Assembly (NCBI RefSeq): GCF_004522235.1
Contig: NZ_SDLT01000013.1
Location: 1 to 64,000, forward strand
DNA from: Amycolatopsis nivea
GTDB lineage: Bacteria > Actinomycetota > Actinomycetes > Mycobacteriales > Pseudonocardiaceae
Direction of reading: 5' to 3'
DNA length: 64,000 nucleotides
A model generated the notes under the pieces. The model was given only the letters and a program-made list of their open reading frames with translations, ran no database searches and was not told the origin of the DNA. A program made the translations under genes and the position numbers. Numbering within the stretch: position 1 is the first letter of the stretch; each line of letters begins with the position of its first letter. Below are positions 25,028 through 38,500 of this stretch, one piece after another.

Positions 25028-25070
25028 AACCCGGCAGGGCCGGACAACAGTGGCCGGGGCCTGCCGGGTT
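25028..25070 (-). terminator. Terminator of the three-gene PKS operon
   Basis: AACCCGGCAGG (25028-25038) and CCTGCCGGGTT (25060-25070) form a perfect 11-base stem whose inner GGCC/GGCC can extend it. It lies just after the leftward PKS stop codon. Confidence 0.7.
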
Positions 25071-25100
25071 AGGGGTTCCCGCCCCTCGCGCCCGGTGCGC

Positions 25101-28100
25101 TCAGTCGTCGCCGGCGCCGATCGCCATGCTGATCAGGGCGTCCGTGTCGAGGTCGTCGATCGACGCCTCCTCCACGGCTTCCGGCTCCTCGGCGCGGTCT
25201 TCGGCAAGGCGCACGCCGGCCAGCTCCAGCAGCCCGTCCAGCAATCCGGCCGCGCGCAGCTTCTCCAGCGGGATTTCCGCCAGCGCCTCCCGGACTCCTT
25301 GCTCCGTAACGGTTTCTTCGGCGGGTGCTTCTTCGGCAGGAGCCAGTTCGCCGACGAGGAACTCGGAAAGGATCCGCGGGGTCGGGTAGTCGAAGATCAG
25401 GCTGACCGGCAGCTTCAGCCCGGTGACGAGGCTGAGCTTGTTGCGGAACCCGGTGGCGGACAACGAATCGAAGCCGACCTCGTTGAACGAACGGTCCGCT
25501 TCCACCGCCTCCGGACCGGCGTGGCCCAGCAGCGCCGCGGCGTGCGTGCGCACCAGGTTCAGCACCAGCGGGACGCGCTTGTTCGCCGCCAGGCCAGCCA
25601 GTTTCTTGGCCAGCGACTCGGTGTCCTCCGCCGTGTCCTGCGCCGCGCGGCGGCCGGGCGTGCCTGCCAGACCGCGCAGCACGGCCGGGAGGTCGTCGCC
25701 GCCGGACGACGCCAGCACCCGCGTGTCCAGTGCGATCGGCACCAGCTGCGCCTCCGCCGCGCCGACCGTCGCGTCCAGCAGCCGCAGACCGTCCTCAGTG
25801 GACAGTGCGGTGATGCCGGTCTCGCCGATGCGGTGCGCGTCCGCGTCTTCCAGCGCCGCGCCCATGCCGTCGCTCCACAGGCCCCACGCCAGCGAGGTGC
25901 CGGTGAGGCCCTCGGTGCGCCGGCGGGCGGCCAGTGCGTCCAGGAACGCGTTGGCCGCGGCGTAGCTGCCCTGCCCCGGTGCGCCGAGGACCCCGGCGGC
26001 CGACGAGAACAGCACGAACGCGGTGAGGTCCAGCTCGCGGGTCAGCTCGTGCAACGCCTCCGCCGCGTCGACCTTCGGGCGCAGCACCTTGTCGAGTCGT
26101 TCCGGCGTAAGGGAAGTCAGCACCCCGTCGTCCAGGACGCCGGCCGCGTGCACCACCGCCCGCAGCGGCGCGTCGGCCGGGATTCCGGCCAGCAGCGCAG
26201 CCAGCGCGTCCCGGTCGGCCACGTCGCAGGCGGCGAACGTGGCCTCGGCGCCGAGGCCGGACAGTTCGTCCCGCAGTTCGGCCGCGCCCGGTGCGTCCGC
26301 ACCGCGACGGCTGACCAGCAGCAGGTTCCGCACGCCGTGTTCGGTCGCCAGGTGCCGTGCCACGGCCGTGCCGAGCGCGCCGGTGGCTCCGGTGACGAGC
26401 ACGGTGCCCTCGGCGTCCCATACCGGGGCCGCCGCCGCGTCGGCCGCCCGGACCAGGCGCGGCACCAGCACCGCGCCCGCTCGCAACGCCACCTGCGGCT
26501 CGTCCGAGGCCGACACCGCGGCCAGCGTCCGGCCGGCCGGGGTGCCCGCGCCGAGGTCGGCCAGGGTGATCCGGCCGGGGTGTTCGGCCTGTGCCGAGCG
26601 CACCAGGCCCGCGACCGCGGCGCCGGCCGGGTCGGGGTTCTCCCCCTCTTCGGCGGCCACCGCGCCCCGGGTCGCCACGATCAGCGAACCGGTGGACCCG
26701 GCGAGCCAGTCCTGCAGCAGGCCGAGCACGCGGTGCAGTTCGGCGTGGACGTCGTCGGTGCCGCCTGCAGGAAGCACGACCAGTCCGCTCGCCTCGGCGA
26801 CCGTCCCGGCGGCCTTGGCGCCCAGCGCTTCGGTAAGCCCGAAGGCGTCCGGGCCGAGCACGGTCCAGTCGGTGACCTCGGCGACCGCGTCGAGGTCGGC
26901 CTGCTCCCAGGCGACGCGGAACAACGAGTCGCCACCGCCAGTCGGTGCCGCCTGCGGTACGGCCGACATCGGGCGCAGCAGCAGGGATTCCACCGATGCG
27001 ACCGGAGCTCCGGCACCGTCGGCGACGTCGAGCGAGACCGCGCCGGAGCCGACCGGACGGACGTGGACCCGCAGGGTCGTCGCCCCGACGGCGTGCAACC
27101 GGACGCCTTCCCAGGCGAACGGCAGCGCCGGTTCGTCCCCGGCCGCGCCCGAGACACCGATGGTGTGCAGCGCGGCGTCGAGGACGGCGGGATGGATGCC
27201 GTAACGGTCCACATCGGACACCGAGGCCGGGAGCTGGATCTCGGCGAAGGCTTCGCCGTCGCGCTTCCAGGCCGCGACGAGCCCGCGGAACGCCGGACCG
27301 TAGGCGAGCCCGTCGGCGGCCAGCTCTTCGTAGGTGCCCTCCAGCCGGACCTCCTCGGCACCGGCGGGCGGCCACTCGGACAGCTCGAACTTCCCGGCCT
27401 TGCCCGCCTTGGCGAGCTTGCCGATCGCGTGCCGCGTCCAGGCGGCGCTGTCGCCTTCCGGCCGGGAGTGCACGCTGAACGTCCGGCTGCCGCTGCCGTC
27501 GGGCGCGCCGAGGGCGAACTGCACACGGACGCCGGAGCGTTCGGGGACGACCAGCGGGTACTCCAGGGTCAGTTCCTCCAGGCGCGGGCAGCCCGCCTCG
27601 TCGCCCGCCCGGATCGCCATTTCGACGAAACCGGTGCCGGGGAACAGGATCGAGCCGCCGACGACGTGGTCAGCCAGCCACGGGTGTGTGCCCACCGAAA
27701 GCCGTCCGCTGAACAGCAGCCCCTCAGCGTCGGCGAGTTCCAGTGCCGTCCCGAGCAGCGGGTGGTCTTCCTCGCCGACCGCACCGGAGGTGCTCTCCAG
27801 CCAGAAGCGCTGCCGCTGGAACGGATACGTCGGCACCGGCACCGGACGGGCGCCGGTCGGCTCGTAGATCGCGGACCAGTCCACGTCGACGCCGCTGACG
27901 TGCAGCTGCGCGACACCGGTCAGCGCGGCCACGGCCTCGTCGTTCTCCTTGTGCAGCAGCGAAGCCAGCGCCTCGGGCTGCTCGTCGAAGCAACCCGCGG
28001 CCATCGCGGCGAGCGTGGTGTCCGGGCCCAGCTCCAGGAACCGGGTCACGCCGTCCGCGGCGGCCCGAGTGACCGCGTCGCGGAACTGCACCCCTGCGCG

Positions 28101-31100
28101 GACCTGGTTCACCCAGTACTCCGGCGAGGTCAGGTCCGCCGGGCCGCCGGTGACCGTCGAGATGACCGGGATCCTCGGGTCCGCATAGGACAGTCCTTCC
28201 GCGACAGTGCGGAACTCGGCCAGCATCGGGTCCATCAGTCGCGAGTGGAACGCGTGCGAGACACGGAGTTTCTTGGTGCGCTCGAACTTCGCCGCCACCT
28301 CGGCAACCGCTTCTTCAGCGCCGGAGATTACGACCGAGGTCGGACCGTTCACCGCGGCAATGTCCACAGTGTCCCCTGCGGCTTCGCGAACCGCTTCGGG
28401 AGTTCCGTCGATCGCTACCATCGCACCGCCGGTCGGCAGTGCCTGCATCAGCGCACCGCGAGCGACTACCAGCTTCGCCGCGTCTTCGAGAGAAAGCACG
28501 CCAGCGCAGTGAGCTGCCGCGATCTCGCCGATCGAATGCCCGGCGAGCACGTCCGGTTTGACGCCCCACGCACGGACCAGGCGGAACAGCGCGACCTCCA
28601 GCGCGAACAGCGCGGGCTGGGTGTAGCGGGTCTCGTCGAGGCCCTCCCCGCTGTCGATGATCGGCCGGATGGGGCGGTCCAGGTGCCGGTCGACCGCGGC
28701 GCAGGCTTCGTCGTACGCGGCGGCGAACGCCGGGTACTGCTCGGCGAGCCGCGCCCCCATCTTCGCGCGCTGCGAACCCTGACCCGCGAACAGGAACGCG
28801 GTGCGCCCGCCCGCGCTGGCGGTCCCGCTGACGACCCCGCGCGCCTCTTCCTCGTCGACCAGCGCCGCGAGACCGCGCACGAACTGCGGCGACCGGCTGC
28901 CGATCAGCACCGCCCGGCGGTCGAACGCGCCGCGCGTGGTGGCCAGCGAGACGCCGATGTCGGCGAGGCTGCCTTCCGGCTCTTCGTCCACATAGGACAT
29001 CAGTTGCTCGGCCTGTGCCCGCAACGCCGCGGCGCCGCGACCGGAGACCGGCCACGCGACCGGGCCGTCGTACTCCGGACCAGTCGAGGCGGCGACCTCG
29101 CGCCGGTCGCCTTCCTCCAGGATCACGTGCGCGTTGGTGCCGCTCACGCCGAAGGAGGAGACGCCCGCCCGGCGGGTGTGGCCGTTGGGCAGCCACTTCA
29201 CCGGCTCGGCCAGCACCCGCACCGCGCCCGAGGACCAGTCGATCTCGCTCGACGGCTTGCCCACGTTCAGCGTCGCGGGGAGTTCGCCGTGCCGCATCGC
29301 CTCGATCATCTTGATCACGCCAGCGGCGCCGGCGGCGGCCTGGGTGTGCCCGATGTTCGACTTCACCGATCCGATCCACAAGGGACGGTCCGCCGAGGTC
29401 TGCGTGCCGTAAGTGGCCAGCAGCGCCTGGACTTCGATCGGGTCGCCCAGCTTCGTGCCCGTGCCGTGCGCTTCGACGGCGTCCACATCGGACGGTTCCA
29501 GTCCGGCGTCGGCCAGCGCCGCGCGGATCACCCGCTGCTGCGCGGGACCGTTCGGCGCGGTCAGGCCGTTCGAGGTGCCGTCCTGGTTCACCGCGCTGCC
29601 CTTGAGAACCGCGAGCACCGGGTGCCCGTTGGCGCGGGCGTCGGAGAGTCGCTCCAGCACCAGGACGCCGACGCCTTCGGACCAGGTCGTGCCGTCGGCG
29701 TCGTCGGAGAACACCTTGCACCGGCCGTCGGGGGCCAGTCCCTTTTGGCGGCTGAACTCCACGAAGGTTTCCGGAGTCGCCATCACCGTGACGCCGCCGG
29801 CCAGCGCGAGCGAGCAATCCCCGCCGCGCAGCGCCTGCGCCGCCATGTGCATCGCGACCAGCGACGACGAGCACGCCGTGTCCACCGAGACGGCCGGGCC
29901 CTCGAGGCCGAGGGAGTAGGACACCCGGCCAGTGACGATCGATCCAGCGCTGCTCGCACCCGCGTAGTCGTGGTACTGGACGCCCGCGTACACCCCGGTC
30001 GGGCTGCCCTTGAGCGAAACCGGGTCGATCCCGGACCGCTCCAGCGCCTCCCACGAGGCTTCGAGCAGCAGCCGCTGCTGCGGGTCGATCATCGGCGCTT
30101 CCTTCGGCGAGACGCCGAAGAACGTCGGGTCGAAATCACCCGCGTCGTAGACGAACCCGCCGCGTGCGACATACGTCGTGCCGGGGCGGCGGCCGGTCGG
30201 GTCGAGCAGGCCGTCGACATCCCAGCCGCGGTCGGCCGGGAAGTCGCCGATCGCTTCGCGGCCCTCGGCGACCAGTTCCCACAGCTGTTCCGGCGAGGTG
30301 ACACCGCCGGGCAGGCGGCAGGCCATGCCGACGATCGCGATCGGCTCGTCCGAGTTGTCCTTAGTGGACACTGTGCTGACCTCGACCGCCGTGCCGGCCA
30401 GCTCGGCCAGCAGGTGCGCGGCCAGCGAGGTCGGCGTCGGGTAGTCGAAGATCAGGGTCGCGGGCAGCCGCTGCCCGGTGGCCGCGGTGAGGCCGTTGCG
30501 CAGCTCGATCGCGGTCAGCGAGTCGAAGCCGAGCGACGAGAACTGCGCCGACGACTCGATTTCGTCCGCGCCGCTGTACCCGAGCACGGTCGCGGCGTGT
30601 CCGCGCACCAGTTCCAGCACGGCGTCGCGGCGGTCTTCTTCCGGCAAGCCCAGCAGCCGTCCGGCGAAAGAGTCCACAGAGGACCCGGCCGCCGCGGCGA
30701 CCCGGCGCGCGGTGCGGCCGACAAGCTGCTCCAGCGTGCGCGGAAGCCGGTCGAGTTTGCGCAGCACCGGAAGGTCGAGCTTGGCCGGGACGGCGGTCGG
30801 TTTGCGGACCGCGAGCGCGCGGTCGAACAGCGCCAGCCCGTCCGCAGTGGACAGTGGCACGATGCCGCTGGCCGCGAGCCGCTGCACCTCCTCTTCGGTG
30901 AGCGTGCCGCCCATGCCGCCGACCTCGCCCCACAGGCCCCAGTCGAGAGACAGACCCGGCAGGCCGTGCGCGACGCGGTGCGACGCGAGGGCGTCCAGGT
31001 ACGCGTTGGCAGCGGCGTAGCTGCCCTGGCCGGGCGCACCGAGCACGCCGGAGACCGACGAGAACAGCACGAACGCGGACAGCGCGGTCTCGCGGGTGAG

Positions 31101-34100
31101 TTCGTGCAGGTTCAGCGCGCCGTCGACCTTCGGGGCGAGCACCGCGTCGACCCGCTCCGGGGTGAGCGCGGTGACCACACCGTCGTCGAGAACGCCTGCG
31201 GCGTGCACGACCGCGGTGAGCGGGTTCTCCTCCGGCAGCGACGCCAGCACGCTGGCCAGCGCCTCGCGGTCGGCGACGTCGCAGCGCTCCAGCCGGACGT
31301 CGACCTCGCTTTCGCGCAGTTCGGCGGCCAGCTGGTCGAGCGCGGGCGTGATCCGGCGGCTGAGCAGCAGCAGCCTGCGCACCCCGTGCTCGGCGACCAG
31401 GTGCCGGGCGAGCTTTCCGCCGAGCGCGCCGGACGCGCCGGTGACCAGCACCGTGCCGTGCGGGCAGAAGTACGGCCGGTCCAGCTCCGGCGTCGTGCGG
31501 ACCAGCCGCGGCACGAGAACCGTGCCGAGCCGGACCGCCGCCTGCGTTTCGCCCGAAGCCAGCACCTGCGGCAATACCGCTTCCGGCGTGGTTTCGGCGT
31601 CGAGGTCGAGCAGGACGAAGGCGTCCGGGTTCTCCTCCTGCGCGGAGCGGACCAGGCCCCAGACCGCCGAAGCGGCGAGGTCGGTGACGTCTCCAGCGGC
31701 CGGGACCGCGCCGCGGGTGACCACCACGAGCCTCGCTTGCTCGGAGTGTTCCTCGGACAGCCAGGTCTGGAGGGCGTCCAGGACGCGGTGGGTGAGCTCG
31801 TGCGTCTCGGCGGCGGTGCCGGATTCGCCGACGCACTCCAGAACCTGCACGTCGGCAGTGTCCACAGTGGATTCGGTTTCCGTCGACCGCTGCCATTCGA
31901 TCCGGTACAGCGGAGCGGCCTGCTCGGCGACCGGGGCGGCGAAGGCGCGGAACACCGTCTCGGCGACCGTCGCGACCGGAGCGCCAGTCGGGTCGGCGAG
32001 GGCGATCTCGTAGCCGTCCTCGGTGGTCGGCTTGAACCGCACGCGCAGCGCGGACGCACCGGTGGCGTGCAGCTCGACGCCGGTCCAGCAGAACGGAACC
32101 AGGCCGACGCCGCCGTCCCCGCCGCCCGCGACACGCAGGGCGTGGGTGCAGGCGTCGAGCGCCGCTGGGTGCAAGCCGAAGCGGTCAGCGTCGCTGTCTT
32201 CTGGCAGCGCGACTTCAGCGAAGATCTCGCCGTCGCGTTGCCACACTGCCTGCAGGGAACGGAAGAGCGGCCCGTAGGTCAGACCGGTGTCGGCGAAGTC
32301 GTCGTACACGCCGTCGATCCCGACCGGCTCGGCGCCGGCGGGCGGCCAGTCGGCCAGCTCCACCCCGCCGCGGTACGACGGTGGCGTGACCGTGCCGCTC
32401 GCGTGCAGCGTCCACGGTTCGTCGTCGGCGCCTTCCGCGCGCGAGTGGACCGTCACGGAGCGGACGCCGTGCTCCCCCGCCGCGCCGACGGTCACCTGGA
32501 CCTGCACACCGCCGCGCTCCGGCACCACCAGCGGGCTGCTGAGCGTGAGTTCTTCGATCCGGCCGCTGCCGACCTGGTCGCCGGCACGGACCACCAGCTC
32601 GAGGAACGCCGTGCCGGGCACGGTGATGACCTCGCCGAGCCGGTGCTCGGCCAGCCACGCGTGCGTTTCCGCCGAAAGCCGCCCGGTGAGCACCACGCCG
32701 TCGGTGTCGGCGAGGGAGACGGCGGCGCCGAGCAGCGGGTGCCCGGCCGAGGCGAGTCCGGCCGCGGTCACCTCGTCGCGGTTGGCGCGGGCGTCGATCC
32801 AGTAGCGCTTGCGCTGGAAGGCGTACGGCGGCAGGTCGACGCGCTGGGCACCGCGGCCGGCGAAGACCGCGGCCCAGTCCGGGACGAGCCCGCTGACGAA
32901 CAGTTCGGCGAGTGCGGTGAGCGCTGCCTGCGGCTCCGGCCGGTCCTTGCGCAGGACCGGCACGACCACCGCGTCGAAGCTCTGCCGGGCGAGCGCGGAA
33001 AGCACGCCGTCCGGTCCGACCTCGACGAAGCGGGAAACGCCCTGTGCGCTCAGCGCGGTCAGCCCGTCGTGGAACCGGACGGCGGCGCGGACGTGCGAAA
33101 CCCAGTACTCCGGCGTGGCGATCTCGGCCCCGGCGAGCGCGCCGGAAACGTTGGAGACCACCGGGATTTCGGGCCGCGAGTAGGTGAGCGTGCGGGCGAC
33201 GGCGGCGAACTCCGCGAGCATCGGCTCCATCAGCGGCGAGTGGAACGCGTGCGACACCTTGAGCTTCGAGGACTTGCGGCCCTCGAACTTCGCCACCACC
33301 GCGGCGACCGCGTCTTCGGTGCCGGAAAGCACCACCGAGTCCGGGCCGTTGATCGCGGCGATGCTGACGTCGTCGGTCAGCTGCGGGGCGACCTCGTCCT
33401 CGGTCGCCTGCAGGGCGACCATCGCGCCGCCGGTCGGCAAGGCCTGCATGAGCTTCGCCCGGGCCGCGACGAGAGCGCAGGCGTCGGCCAGCGACAGCAC
33501 CCCTGCGACATGCGCGGCGGCCAGCTCGCCGACCGAGTGGCCGAGCAGGAAGTCGGGCTTGATGCCCCACGACGACAGCAACCGGAAGAGCGCCACCTCG
33601 ATCGCGAACAGCGCGGGCTGGGTGTAGCCGGTCTGGTTGATCAGCCGCGGGTTCTCGAAGACGACCGTCTTCAGTGGACGGTCGAGGTGCGGGTCGATCG
33701 CGGCGAAGACCTCGTCCAGTGCCTCGGCGAACACCGGGAACGCGGCGGCCAGCTCGGCTCCCATGCGTGCGCGCTGAGCGCCCTGACCGGAGAAGAGGAA
33801 CGCGGTGAGCCCCTCGACGGCGGTGCCGGTGACCAGTGCGGGCGACGTCGAGCCGTCGGCAAGTGCGGCGACCCCGGCCTTCCCGTCGAGCACGACGGCG
33901 CGGTGGCTGAGCGGCGACCGGGACGTCGCCAGTGAGAAACCGAGGTCGAGCGGCGCCGCACCGTCCACAACGGACAGCAGCTGGGCCGCCTGCGCCTTAA
34001 GCGCGGCGGCACCGTGCCCGGCGAGCGGCCACGGGACCGGGACGCCTTCCGGCCAGGTCGGCGTCACTTCTTCCGCTTCAACGGCGGGAGCTTCTTCGAC

Positions 34101-35468
34101 GATCACGTGTGCGTTGGTGCCGCTGACGCCGAACGACGACACGCCCGCGCGCCGTGGGCGTTCCCCAGCCGCCCACGGACGCTCCTCCGTCAGCAGTTCG
34201 ACCGCGCCGGAGGTCCAATCGACCTCGGTGGACGGTTCGGTGACATGGAGCGTGCGAGGCAGCAGGCCGTTGCGCATTGCCTGCACCATCTTGATCACCC
34301 CGCCGACGCCAGCCGCGCCCTGCGCGTGGCCGATGTTCGACTTGATCGAACCGAGCCACAGCGGACGGTCCCGGTCCTGGCCGTAGGTGGCCAGCAAGGC
34401 TTGTGCCTCAATGGGATCGCCGAGCGTGGTGCCGGTGCCGTGGCCTTCGACAGCGTCCACATCGGACGCCGAGAGTCGCGCGTTTGCCAGCGCCTGCCGG
34501 ATGACTCGCTGCTGTGAAGGACCGTTCGGTGCGGTGAGCCCATTGGACGCGCCGTCGGAGTTCACCGCGGAACCACGCACGACAGCGAGGACCGGATGAC
34601 CATTGCGGCGCGCATCGGAAAGCCGTTCCAGCAACAAGGTTCCCGCACCCTCGGCCCAACCAGTGCCGTCCGCGCTGTCGGAGAACGCCTTGCACCGGCC
34701 GTCCGCGGCGAGCCCGCGCTGACGGCTGAACGCCAGGAACGGACCCGGCCGCGACATCACCATCACGCCGCCGGCCAGCGCCAGCGAGCAGTCGCGCTGC
34801 CGCAGCGCCTGCACGGCGAGGTGCAGGGCGACCAGCGACGACGAGCACGCCGTGTCGACCGTGAGCGCCGGTCCTTCCAGCCCGAGCGCGTAGGCGACCC
34901 GGCCGGAAATGACCGACGCGGCGTTGCCGGTGCTCAGGTAGTCCGCGACCTCGCCCGCGAGCACGGACGGCGGCAGCTCGTCGTAGTAGTCCTGGTCGCC
35001 GCTGCCGACGAACACCCCAACCTGCTGTTTGGCGAGCGAGTGCGGCGCGATGCCGGCCCGCTCGAACGTCTCCCACGCCAGCTCCAGCACGATCCGCTGC
35101 TGCGGGTCCATAGCCAGCGCCTCGCGCGGGGAGACGCCGAAGAACGGCGCGTCGAACTCGCCGACGTCGTGCACGAAGCCGCCCTCGGAGACGTAGCTCG
35201 TGCCCGGGCTGTCGGGGTCGGCGTCGAACAGTGTGTCGAGGTTCCAGCCGCGGTCGGACGGGAACGCGCCGATCGCGTCCCGGCCGCCGGCCACCAGCTC
35301 CCAGAGGTCCTCCGGCGAGCGCACGTCGCCCGGGTACCGGCAGCCCATCGCCACGATCGCGATCGGCTCGGCCTCCGCCGCCTCGACCGCGCGAAGCCGC
35401 TCACGCGTCTCCTGCAGGTTGGCGGTCACCCGCTTCAGGTAGTCGACCAGCTTGCTTTCGTCAGTCAT
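25101..35468 (-). CDS. Type I PKS, two modules: KS-AT-DH-KR-ACP, KS-AT-DH-KR-ACP
   Basis: A 3455-residue modular synthase. An N-terminal docking coil ([20 protein letters not shown]) precedes module one: KS about 36-455 (DTACSSS, EGHGTGT, SNIGHAQ), AT about 545-830 (GHSVGE, HAFH, so malonyl-CoA), DH about 900-1170, KR about 1350-1520, ACP about 1610-1680 (LGFDSL). Module two repeats this from about 1705: KS, AT (GHSIGE, HAFH), DH ([10 protein letters not shown]), KR, ACP (VGFDSL at about 3335). Both KRs have the LDD fingerprint of B-type stereochemistry with intact Ser, Tyr and Asn. The first DH reads [10 protein letters not shown], so the Gly of HxxxGxxxxP is Glu. The C-terminal docking domain ends [15 protein letters not shown] and looks made for a coil of the LRASLKETERL type, as on the terminal PKS. 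AGAGGA precedes the ATG, 33 bases after the preceding gene. Confidence 0.93.
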   Translation of the reverse strand: MTDESKLVDYLKRVTANLQETRERLRAVEAAEAEPIAIVAMGCRYPGDVRSPEDLWELVAGGRDAIGAFPSDRGWNLDTLFDADPDSPGTSYVSEGGFVHDVGEFDAPFFGVSPREALAMDPQQRIVLELAWETFERAGIAPHSLAKQQVGVFVGSGDQDYYDELPPSVLAGEVADYLSTGNAASVISGRVAYALGLEGPALTVDTACSSSLVALHLAVQALRQRDCSLALAGGVMVMSRPGPFLAFSRQRGLAADGRCKAFSDSADGTGWAEGAGTLLLERLSDARRNGHPVLAVVRGSAVNSDGASNGLTAPNGPSQQRVIRQALANARLSASDVDAVEGHGTGTTLGDPIEAQALLATYGQDRDRPLWLGSIKSNIGHAQGAAGVGGVIKMVQAMRNGLLPRTLHVTEPSTEVDWTSGAVELLTEERPWAAGERPRRAGVSSFGVSGTNAHVIVEEAPAVEAEEVTPTWPEGVPVPWPLAGHGAAALKAQAAQLLSVVDGAAPLDLGFSLATSRSPLSHRAVVLDGKAGVAALADGSTSPALVTGTAVEGLTAFLFSGQGAQRARMGAELAAAFPVFAEALDEVFAAIDPHLDRPLKTVVFENPRLINQTGYTQPALFAIEVALFRLLSSWGIKPDFLLGHSVGELAAAHVAGVLSLADACALVAARAKLMQALPTGGAMVALQATEDEVAPQLTDDVSIAAINGPDSVVLSGTEDAVAAVVAKFEGRKSSKLKVSHAFHSPLMEPMLAEFAAVARTLTYSRPEIPVVSNVSGALAGAEIATPEYWVSHVRAAVRFHDGLTALSAQGVSRFVEVGPDGVLSALARQSFDAVVVPVLRKDRPEPQAALTALAELFVSGLVPDWAAVFAGRGAQRVDLPPYAFQRKRYWIDARANRDEVTAAGLASAGHPLLGAAVSLADTDGVVLTGRLSAETHAWLAEHRLGEVITVPGTAFLELVVRAGDQVGSGRIEELTLSSPLVVPERGGVQVQVTVGAAGEHGVRSVTVHSRAEGADDEPWTLHASGTVTPPSYRGGVELADWPPAGAEPVGIDGVYDDFADTGLTYGPLFRSLQAVWQRDGEIFAEVALPEDSDADRFGLHPAALDACTHALRVAGGGDGGVGLVPFCWTGVELHATGASALRVRFKPTTEDGYEIALADPTGAPVATVAETVFRAFAAPVAEQAAPLYRIEWQRSTETESTVDTADVQVLECVGESGTAAETHELTHRVLDALQTWLSEEHSEQARLVVVTRGAVPAAGDVTDLAASAVWGLVRSAQEENPDAFVLLDLDAETTPEAVLPQVLASGETQAAVRLGTVLVPRLVRTTPELDRPYFCPHGTVLVTGASGALGGKLARHLVAEHGVRRLLLLSRRITPALDQLAAELRESEVDVRLERCDVADREALASVLASLPEENPLTAVVHAAGVLDDGVVTALTPERVDAVLAPKVDGALNLHELTRETALSAFVLFSSVSGVLGAPGQGSYAAANAYLDALASHRVAHGLPGLSLDWGLWGEVGGMGGTLTEEEVQRLAASGIVPLSTADGLALFDRALAVRKPTAVPAKLDLPVLRKLDRLPRTLEQLVGRTARRVAAAAGSSVDSFAGRLLGLPEEDRRDAVLELVRGHAATVLGYSGADEIESSAQFSSLGFDSLTAIELRNGLTAATGQRLPATLIFDYPTPTSLAAHLLAELAGTAVEVSTVSTKDNSDEPIAIVGMACRLPGGVTSPEQLWELVAEGREAIGDFPADRGWDVDGLLDPTGRRPGTTYVARGGFVYDAGDFDPTFFGVSPKEAPMIDPQQRLLLEASWEALERSGIDPVSLKGSPTGVYAGVQYHDYAGASSAGSIVTGRVSYSLGLEGPAVSVDTACSSSLVAMHMAAQALRGGDCSLALAGGVTVMATPETFVEFSRQKGLAPDGRCKVFSDDADGTTWSEGVGVLVLERLSDARANGHPVLAVLKGSAVNQDGTSNGLTAPNGPAQQRVIRAALADAGLEPSDVDAVEAHGTGTKLGDPIEVQALLATYGTQTSADRPLWIGSVKSNIGHTQAAAGAAGVIKMIEAMRHGELPATLNVGKPSSEIDWSSGAVRVLAEPVKWLPNGHTRRAGVSSFGVSGTNAHVILEEGDRREVAASTGPEYDGPVAWPVSGRGAAALRAQAEQLMSYVDEEPEGSLADIGVSLATTRGAFDRRAVLIGSRSPQFVRGLAALVDEEEARGVVSGTASAGGRTAFLFAGQGSQRAKMGARLAEQYPAFAAAYDEACAAVDRHLDRPIRPIIDSGEGLDETRYTQPALFALEVALFRLVRAWGVKPDVLAGHSIGEIAAAHCAGVLSLEDAAKLVVARGALMQALPTGGAMVAIDGTPEAVREAAGDTVDIAAVNGPTSVVISGAEEAVAEVAAKFERTKKLRVSHAFHSRLMDPMLAEFRTVAEGLSYADPRIPVISTVTGGPADLTSPEYWVNQVRAGVQFRDAVTRAAADGVTRFLELGPDTTLAAMAAGCFDEQPEALASLLHKENDEAVAALTGVAQLHVSGVDVDWSAIYEPTGARPVPVPTYPFQRQRFWLESTSGAVGEEDHPLLGTALELADAEGLLFSGRLSVGTHPWLADHVVGGSILFPGTGFVEMAIRAGDEAGCPRLEELTLEYPLVVPERSGVRVQFALGAPDGSGSRTFSVHSRPEGDSAAWTRHAIGKLAKAGKAGKFELSEWPPAGAEEVRLEGTYEELAADGLAYGPAFRGLVAAWKRDGEAFAEIQLPASVSDVDRYGIHPAVLDAALHTIGVSGAAGDEPALPFAWEGVRLHAVGATTLRVHVRPVGSGAVSLDVADGAGAPVASVESLLLRPMSAVPQAAPTGGGDSLFRVAWEQADLDAVAEVTDWTVLGPDAFGLTEALGAKAAGTVAEASGLVVLPAGGTDDVHAELHRVLGLLQDWLAGSTGSLIVATRGAVAAEEGENPDPAGAAVAGLVRSAQAEHPGRITLADLGAGTPAGRTLAAVSASDEPQVALRAGAVLVPRLVRAADAAAAPVWDAEGTVLVTGATGALGTAVARHLATEHGVRNLLLVSRRGADAPGAAELRDELSGLGAEATFAACDVADRDALAALLAGIPADAPLRAVVHAAGVLDDGVLTSLTPERLDKVLRPKVDAAEALHELTRELDLTAFVLFSSAAGVLGAPGQGSYAAANAFLDALAARRRTEGLTGTSLAWGLWSDGMGAALEDADAHRIGETGITALSTEDGLRLLDATVGAAEAQLVPIALDTRVLASSGGDDLPAVLRGLAGTPGRRAAQDTAEDTESLAKKLAGLAANKRVPLVLNLVRTHAAALLGHAGPEAVEADRSFNEVGFDSLSATGFRNKLSLVTGLKLPVSLIFDYPTPRILSEFLVGELAPAEEAPAEETVTEQGVREALAEIPLEKLRAAGLLDGLLELAGVRLAEDRAEEPEAVEEASIDDLDTDALISMAIGAGDD

Positions 35469-35501
35469 CGCCAGAATCCTCTTGTCGCTGGGTGGGTGCG
35501 C

Positions 35502-38500
35502 TCAGGCGCCGAGCTCGTTGTCGATGAGGGCGAACAGCTCGTCCGTGGTCGCGGTTTGCAGGACGTCGGCGGCCTTGGTGCCGGCCAGGGTCTGGTGCAG
35601 GGCGGTCACCATCGCCTGCAGGCGGACGACGATCCGGGACCGGTCGATCTCCGCGGCGTCCAGAGCGGACGCGACCGCCTCGAGCCGGTCCAGTTCCGCC
35701 TCCAGCGGGACCGCCGCTTCGCCGCCGCCCAGCTGGGTCCACAGATGCTCGGCGAGCGCCTGCGGGTTGACGTGGTCGAACGCGACGGTGGCCGGGAGCT
35801 TGAGGCCGGTGGCGGCCCCGAGCCGGTTGCGCAGGTCGACCGCGGTGACCGAGTCGAACCCGAGTTCCTTGAACGCGCGGGCCGGTTCGACCGCCGAGCC
35901 GTTGTCGTATCCGGCGACCACGGCGACCTGGCCGCGGACCAGCTCCAGCAGCGTCCGCTGCTGTTCGGCGGGCGTCAGCGAGGCGAGCTTCCCCTTCAGG
36001 TCGCCGGTGTCCTCGACCGGGCCGGTCTCCTCCTCGGCGACCTCGGCCAGCGCGCGCAGCAGCGGCCGCGGCCGGGCGAGCTGGTACACCGGGGCGAACG
36101 CGGTCCAGTCGATGTCGGCGACCACCAGGTGGGTCTCGTCGCGGTCCAGCGCCTGGCCCAGTGCCTCGGCCGCGAGTTCCGGGGCCATCTCGGCCAGGCC
36201 GATGCGGCGCAGCAGGTCGCTCGCTTCGGCGTCGACCATGCCCCCGCCGCCCCACGAGCCCCACGCGACCGCGGTCGCGGTGCGTCCCGCGGCGCGGCGA
36301 CGGCGGGCGAGCGCGTCGAGGTAGGCGTTGCCCGCGGCGTAAGCGGGCTGACCGGAGGTGCCCCACACGGCGGCACCGGAGGACATCAGCACGAACGCGT
36401 CCAGCTCGGTGTCGCCCAGCAGCTCGTCGAGCAGCGCCGCGCCGGTGATCTTGGCGCGGGTGGCGGCGGCGAACTCCGCGGGCGTGACGTCGGCAAGGGC
36501 CGGCTCGTCGGTCAGCACACCCGCGGCGTGCACCACGGCCGTCGGCGGGTGCTCGGCCAGCAGCGCCGCGAGCGCCTGCTTGTCGGTGACGTCGCAGGCC
36601 GCGACCGTGACGCGGGTGCCAGCCAGCTCTTCGACCAGCTCCCGCGCGCCTTCAGCGTCGAGACCGCGGCGGCTGGTGAGCACGAGGTGCTCGGCGCCCC
36701 GTCCGGCCAGCCAGCGGGCGACGTGCGCGCCGACCGCGCCCGTGCCGCCGGTGACCAGCACCGTTCCCCGCGGCTTCCACTCCGCGTCGGTCGCGGGCAG
36801 CGGAGCGCGGACCATGCGCCGGGCGAACACCCCGGACGGCCGGATCGCGACCTGGTCCTCGTTGTCCGTTCCGGACACCACGGCGGCCAGCCGCGCGGCG
36901 TCCGCGGGGCCCTCGACGTCGACCAGGCCGCCCCAAGCGGCGGGCTGGTCGAGCGCGACGACCGTGCCGAGTCCCCACACCGCCGCGGCGGCCGGGTCGG
37001 CGTCGGAGAAGGCGTCCACCGCGACCGCACCACGGGTGACCACCCACGCCGGGGCGTCAACCCCGGTGTCGCGCAAGGCTTGCAGCAGCGCGACGGTGCC
37101 GGCGACCGGAGTGGTGAGCGCGGGGTGCTCCGCGTGTTCGCGGGTGTCGAGCGCGAGCAACGACAGCACGCCGTCAAACGGCCGCACCGCGGTCGCCTCG
37201 GTGAGCTGCCCGGCCAGTTCGGCGCGGTCCGCCGTCGCGATCACCCGGACGACGTCGCCCTGCGCGGCGAGTGCATCAGCCAGCTCGGCCGCTTCCGGAA
37301 CGTCGGCGGGGACGACGACCAACCAGGTCCCGGCCAGTTCGCCCGCGACGCTCACCGGCGCCCAGGAGACTCGGTAGCGCCAGGATTCTATTGTGGACAG
37401 ATCGGTGCGGCGGCCGTGCCAGGCGGCCAATGCAGGGACGACCTCGGCCAGCGGGGCGGGTTCGACGCCGAGCCGGGTGGCGAGCGCGTCGACGTCGCCC
37501 GCGGCGATGTCCTGCCAGAAGTCCTGGTCGGCGACTTGGGCTCCGGTCACCGGCACCGCCGCGGCCTCTTCTTCGTGCCAGAAACGCTTGTGCTGGAACG
37601 GATACGTCGGCAGTTCCACGAGCTGTGCGCCGGGAACCAGCGAGGCCCAATCCGCCGCGCCGCCGCGGACCGAGTGCTCGGCCAGCGAGGTCGCGAACCG
37701 GGTCAGACCGCCTTCGTCGCGGCGCAGGGTCCCGGTGACGGAACCGTTGTGGCCGCCTTCGTCCAGGGTCTCCTGGATGCTCATGGCCAGCACCGGATGC
37801 GGGCTGATCTCGATGAATCGCGTGTAACCCGCCTCGGCGAGCTTCGCGACCACCGGCGCGAAGCGGACCGTCGTGCGCAGGTTGGTGAACCAGTACCTGG
37901 CGTCCATAGTGGACTCGGTCACCGGCTCCTCGGTCACCGTGGAGGTCATCGCGACCGTCCCCGCGCCGGGGGTGATCGGGGCGAGGTCGGCCAGCAGCCG
38001 GTCGGCGAGGTGCTCGACGTGCGCGGAGTGCGACGCGTAGTCCACCGGCACCCGCTTGGCGCGGAAACCCTCCTCGACCAACTGGTCGCGCAACTCGTCA
38101 AGGGCGGTGCCGTCGCCGGACAGCACGGCCGACGTGGCGCCGTTGTCCGCGGCCACCGAGATCCGGCCGTCCCAGGCGTCGAGCCGGGAGCCGAGGCCGG
38201 AGGCGGGCAGCCCGACGGCGAGCATCCCGCCGCCCCGGCCGCCGAGGACGTCCCCGATCGCCTTGCTGCGCAACGCGACCACGCGAGCACCATCCTCAAG
38301 GGACAGTGCACCCGAGACACTCGCGGCGGCGATTTCGCCCTGCGAGTGGCCGATCACCATGTCCGGCTCCACACCGTGCGCCCGCCACAGCGCGGCCAGC
38401 GAGACCATCACTGCCCACAGCATCGGCTGCACCACGTCTACGCGGTCGGCGGGCGGAGTGCCGGGTTCGCCGCGCAGCACTGCGAGCACCGACCAGTCCG

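Noticed and set aside
25050..33935. Very long open frames on the strand opposite the PKS genes (also around 34600-40700 and 42100-45560)
   Set aside because: They are the mirror of GC-biased codon use in the PKS genes. They have no family motifs, and the leftward frames carry all KS, AT, DH, KR and ACP signatures.
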